A DNA stretch of 64,000 nt, from positions 1 to 64,000 of the forward strand of contig JAJDAY010000017.1 in the NCBI GenBank assembly GCA_029261655.1, in the 5' to 3' direction. Numbering within the stretch: position 1 is the first letter of the stretch; the number at the start of each line of letters is the position of its first letter. A program made the position numbers and the translations under genes. Shown here piece after piece: positions 61,880 to 64,000 of the stretch. The notes beneath the pieces are model-generated. The model saw nothing but the letters and a program-made list of their open reading frames with translations. It searched no databases and was not told the origin of the DNA. The DNA comes from Nitrospinaceae bacterium. GTDB taxonomy: Bacteria > Nitrospinota > Nitrospinia > Nitrospinales > VA-1.

Positions 61880-62695
61880 TTATTTATTCCAGGTCTGGAA
61901 AAAATGCATGACAGGGCCTTTCCCATTACCCAACTGGTAATTGGACCCGGCTTCAAGCGCTCCGGTGAGGTATTTCTTGGCTTTAAGCACCGCATTTTCA
62001 ATTGAAAGTGAATGCGCCAGAAAAGCGGTGATCGCCGCTGAAAAAGTGCAACCGGTTCCATGGACGTTTTCTGTGTTCACCCGTTTTTGGTTCAGCCAAA
62101 GTATCCGCCCACCCCGGACAAATAAACAATCGTCACTTTCACTGGTCGAAAGATTTCCTCCTTTCACCACCACCGCTTGCGGTCCCATCTGACAGAGGTC
62201 TCTCGCCGCCTGTTCCATTTCATCGCGACTGTTTATGGAGCGTCCCAGAATAGCCGTCGCCTCTGCAATATTAGGCGTGAGCACCGTTGCCAGGGGAATC
62301 AGCTCCTGACAAAATAATTCGGTGGCCTCTTTCAGAAGCAGGCGGTCACCGCTTTTGGCGAACATGACCGGGTCCACGACGAGGCATGAAACGGGGTTCC
62401 GGCGCAGGAACTCTGCCACTACCCGGATGATGGAAGAACTGAACAGCATCCCGGTTTTTACGGCATCCACGCCCACATCTTCCACGATGGTTTGGATTTG
62501 CCGGACGACAAACTCAGGGGGAATTTCCTGAACCCCCTGGACCCCTTGAGTGTTTTGAGCGGTCAATGCGGTGATCACGGACATCCCGTAACAACCCAGC
62601 GCGGAAAAAGTTTTTAGGTCGGCCTGAATACCCGCCCCGCCACTATTGTCTGACCCGGCAACGGTCAACGTCCGAAGATAGTTTGATTTTCTAAT
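61880..62695 (-). CDS. thiD: Hydroxymethylpyrimidine kinase / HMP-phosphate kinase (probable AUU start)
   Basis: 271 aa if started at ATT 62695. TVAGSDNSGGAGIQADLKTF, VKTGMLFSSSIIRVVAEFL, VVDPVMFAKSGDRLL, TPNIAEATAILG and HGTGCTFSAAITAFLA are ThiD motifs. It phosphorylates HMP twice for thiamine synthesis. The only usual start, TTG 62668, leaves no room for the first strand and lacks a ribosome site, whereas AAGGAAG lies six to seven bases before ATT 62695. No TPP riboswitch was seen upstream. Confidence 0.93.
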   Translation of the reverse strand: MRKSNYLRTLTVAGSDNSGGAGIQADLKTFSALGCYGMSVITALTAQNTQGVQGVQEIPPEFVVRQIQTIVEDVGVDAVKTGMLFSSSIIRVVAEFLRRNPVSCLVVDPVMFAKSGDRLLLKEATELFCQELIPLATVLTPNIAEATAILGRSINSRDEMEQAARDLCQMGPQAVVVKGGNLSTSESDDCLFVRGGRILWLNQKRVNTENVHGTGCTFSAAITAFLAHSLSIENAVLKAKKYLTGALEAGSNYQLGNGKGPVMHFFQTWNK

Positions 62696-62835
62696 TGGGC
62701 TTCCTTATGGAAAAGTTTTTCATAAATCTTCCGTCTCAAATGATATCTGCCATTTTAGGCGTATCCCTGGAATGCCAGGAGGGTTTCTTTGTGGGAATTA
62801 AATTTTTTTAAGGCCCCTTTTGTCAAACATAAAAA

Positions 62836-63468
62836 TCACATCGTGGGACCGGGCATATAAATGGTTCCCTGGGGGGATTCATGCGTGTGGATTTCTCCAC
62901 CAAATCCCAGCATCTCGGATGCCCGTTTCGCTTCCTCAGGAGTTTTATACATATGGTCCATAATGTCCCGGCTCATTTCTGACTCACCGCCAGGTTGTTG
63001 ACCGCCTGAGCCTTCCTCCCGCCGGTCGCCGCCCGAACCCTCTTCCTGGGCATGCCCTCCCGAACCTTCCCTTTTACCCGGATGCATCCCCTTGTCAACC
63101 TCCACAATGGCTTCGCTTAGTTGAGAATAAAATTTCATTTTTTGAGTGTATCCTTCCACCCGTCCCATCTCGCTTTTACTATCTTCATCCCAGATGATAA
63201 ATGTGGGGGTTCCGACGATCTCACCTAAGCGGTCCTCGTCCATGGCCTTCGCCAACCATTCGGGAAAATTATTTCCCTGAATGACCACGATTTTTGCCGG
63301 GAGGTTTTTCCCGATGTCGCTATTGGGGTATTCCGGGAGAACTTCATTCTTCCATCTTTCGGAATTTTGAGATTTGTCCCCACTTAGAACCAGGAGCTCC
63401 TTAGCCAAAACCTGCGAAGCAAATAACACCAGAAAATTTATCAAAAAAATAAAAATTAATTTTTTCAT
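62836..63468 (-). CDS. Secreted thioredoxin-fold protein with DUF3721-like tail
   Basis: 210 aa. Signal peptide (LIFIFLINFLVLFASQVLA), then a thioredoxin-like domain lacking a CxxC but with the cis-Pro element IVGTPTFIIWD. Three EGSGG linkers (about 133-155) follow, then a tail MYKTPEEAKRASEMLGFGGE...YMPGPTM that resembles the DUF3721 module but without its cysteines. Probably a periplasmic binding or sulfur-linked protein; function uncertain. Confidence 0.75.
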   Translation of the reverse strand: MKKLIFIFLINFLVLFASQVLAKELLVLSGDKSQNSERWKNEVLPEYPNSDIGKNLPAKIVVIQGNNFPEWLAKAMDEDRLGEIVGTPTFIIWDEDSKSEMGRVEGYTQKMKFYSQLSEAIVEVDKGMHPGKREGSGGHAQEEGSGGDRREEGSGGQQPGGESEMSRDIMDHMYKTPEEAKRASEMLGFGGEIHTHESPQGTIYMPGPTM

Positions 63469-63810
63469 GATTTGCGCCCTTTAGAATGATTCAATCCAGT
63501 TTTGCCCTTCACCCCTTAAGCATACAAAAAGACCGTCTTTAAAGGTAAAGTCTTTTACCCAAACGTATTCCCCGCCCTATCCCGACGACCCTCTTTCAAA
63601 ATAAAAGAGCCTGGCCAACCCCCCCCCACTCCTTACCGGTGCGGCTGAGTCGCAAAAGAGGGTAAAGTCTCGATTTTTATCTAGGTTTTTTAAGAAAAAC
63701 TCTCTACAAAACTATTTTTACCCCTTGGTCTGGAGGGTATTCAATCTTTTTTTAAAAATAGTTAAATATTAAAACCTTAAGATTCAATTGGATAGGGGTT
63801 TACCTGGAAA

Positions 63811-63870
63811 TTTGTATAGATTTTTTTAATATTTCCTTGACAATATCTATACAAATATCTATATTGTCAA
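63811..63870 (+). promoter_or_regulatory. Palindromic operator over the promoter of the last gene
   Basis: Two overlapping perfect 10-bp inverted repeats: TTTGTATAGA (63811-63820) with TCTATACAAA (63846-63855), and TTGACAATAT (63837-63846) with ATATTGTCAA (63861-63870). AATATCTATA also occurs twice as a direct repeat. These are placed as expected for a dimeric repressor or activator. Confidence 0.6.
63837..63865 (+). promoter_or_regulatory. Sigma-70-type promoter
   Basis: TTGACA (63837-63842), a 17-base spacer and TATATT (63860-63865), a near-ideal pair, about 64 bases before the start codon of the downstream gene. It is buried in the palindromic repeats. Confidence 0.75.
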
Positions 63871-63928
63871 AATAGATTCGATAAAAAAACTAAACACCCA
63901 TTTAATTTATATTTTAAGGAGAATTAAA

Positions 63929-64000
63929 ATGAAAATGAAAAAAAGCCTTTTAAAAGCCCTCGCAATCGCGGCAACGATCACCTTAACGGCAACCGCCGTC
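63929..64000 (+). CDS. Start of a secreted protein (partial, runs off the window)
   Basis: AAGGAG seven bases before ATG 63929. The 24 residues seen (MKMKKSLLKALAIAATITLT...) are a typical Sec signal peptide, with Lys-rich start and an Ala/Thr-rich core. The mature part is outside the window. A regulated promoter lies just upstream. Confidence 0.85.
   Translation, partial: MKMKKSLLKALAIAATITLTATAV

Noticed and set aside
62696-62835. Possible TPP riboswitch upstream of thiD.
   Set aside because: Neither the CTGAGA nor the ACCTGATCTGG-type core of the THI element is present.

Overview
The window comes from a Gram-negative bacterium of roughly balanced GC. It carries the small-type SRP RNA next to dnaX-ybaB-recR, lipoproteins with lipoboxes, TatB, hopanoid-type HpnH, type IV pilus genes and a Wza/Wzc-type export system. 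The mix would fit a marine Nitrospinota/Nitrospirota/deltaproteobacterial-like lineage, but that placement is an inference; no rRNA is present to settle it. No transposase, integrase, phage gene or CRISPR array was seen.

Layout. 1-3.5 kb: end of an unidentified gene, tRNA-Arg(GCG), tRNA-Ser(GGA), SRP RNA, dnaX, ybaB, recR, tRNA-Asn. 3.5-14 kb: mixed small operons: a zinc-ribbon protein, an ECF sigma factor, a glycine-zipper protein, an HTH-ATPase-STAS-like regulator, a secreted nuclease, TrhP-like U32 protein, HpnH, a pentapeptide-repeat protein, a TPR lipoprotein, and two tandem paralogous secreted proteins of no family I recognise. 14-23.3 kb: a type IV pilus operon with a PilF-like lipoprotein, a RodZ-like HTH protein, two PilT-type ATPases, a zinc-ribbon/receiver-like protein, a cNMP-binding protein, PilC, a PilS-like kinase and a formylglycine-enzyme-fold lipoprotein. 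23.3-39.2 kb: housekeeping and small genes (asparaginase-like, purD, ABC ATPase plus binding protein, RNA methylase, DUF2231 pair, tatB, ribF, flippase-like protein, tRNA-Leu, tiny genes, DksA-like, a glycosyltransferase, a radical SAM protein, AsmA-like protein).

39.2-61.1 kb: a compact structured-RNA candidate, then a 21 kb, all-plus-strand exopolysaccharide cluster. It has an initiating phosphoglycosyltransferase, five further glycosyltransferases (one WecG-type, four GT4), a GDP-mannose 3,5-epimerase homologue, a Wzx-type flippase, a Wzy/ligase-type protein, a SAM methyltransferase, an unusual trio of nucleotidyltransferase-like, nucleotidyltransferase/thymidylate-kinase-like and APH-type kinase proteins, an SGNH hydrolase, a Tat-exported pectate-lyase-fold protein, a Wza-like export protein and a Wzc-like protein whose kinase site looks degraded. 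The logical flow is lipid-linked unit assembly, flipping, polymerisation, modification and export. 61.2-64 kb: thiD-tenA (thiamine salvage), a secreted thioredoxin-fold protein, and the start of a secreted protein behind a strong promoter buried in inverted repeats.

Most worth a second look: the structured RNA at 39.25-39.44 kb with a 14-nt perfect match to the anti-Shine-Dalgarno complement, the kinase/nucleotidyltransferase trio in the polysaccharide cluster, the in-frame A-AAA-AAG heptamer in dnaX, the probable non-canonical start codons (AUC in a glycosyltransferase, AUU in thiD), the tRNA-Arg with a GCG anticodon, and the palindromic promoter at the right edge.
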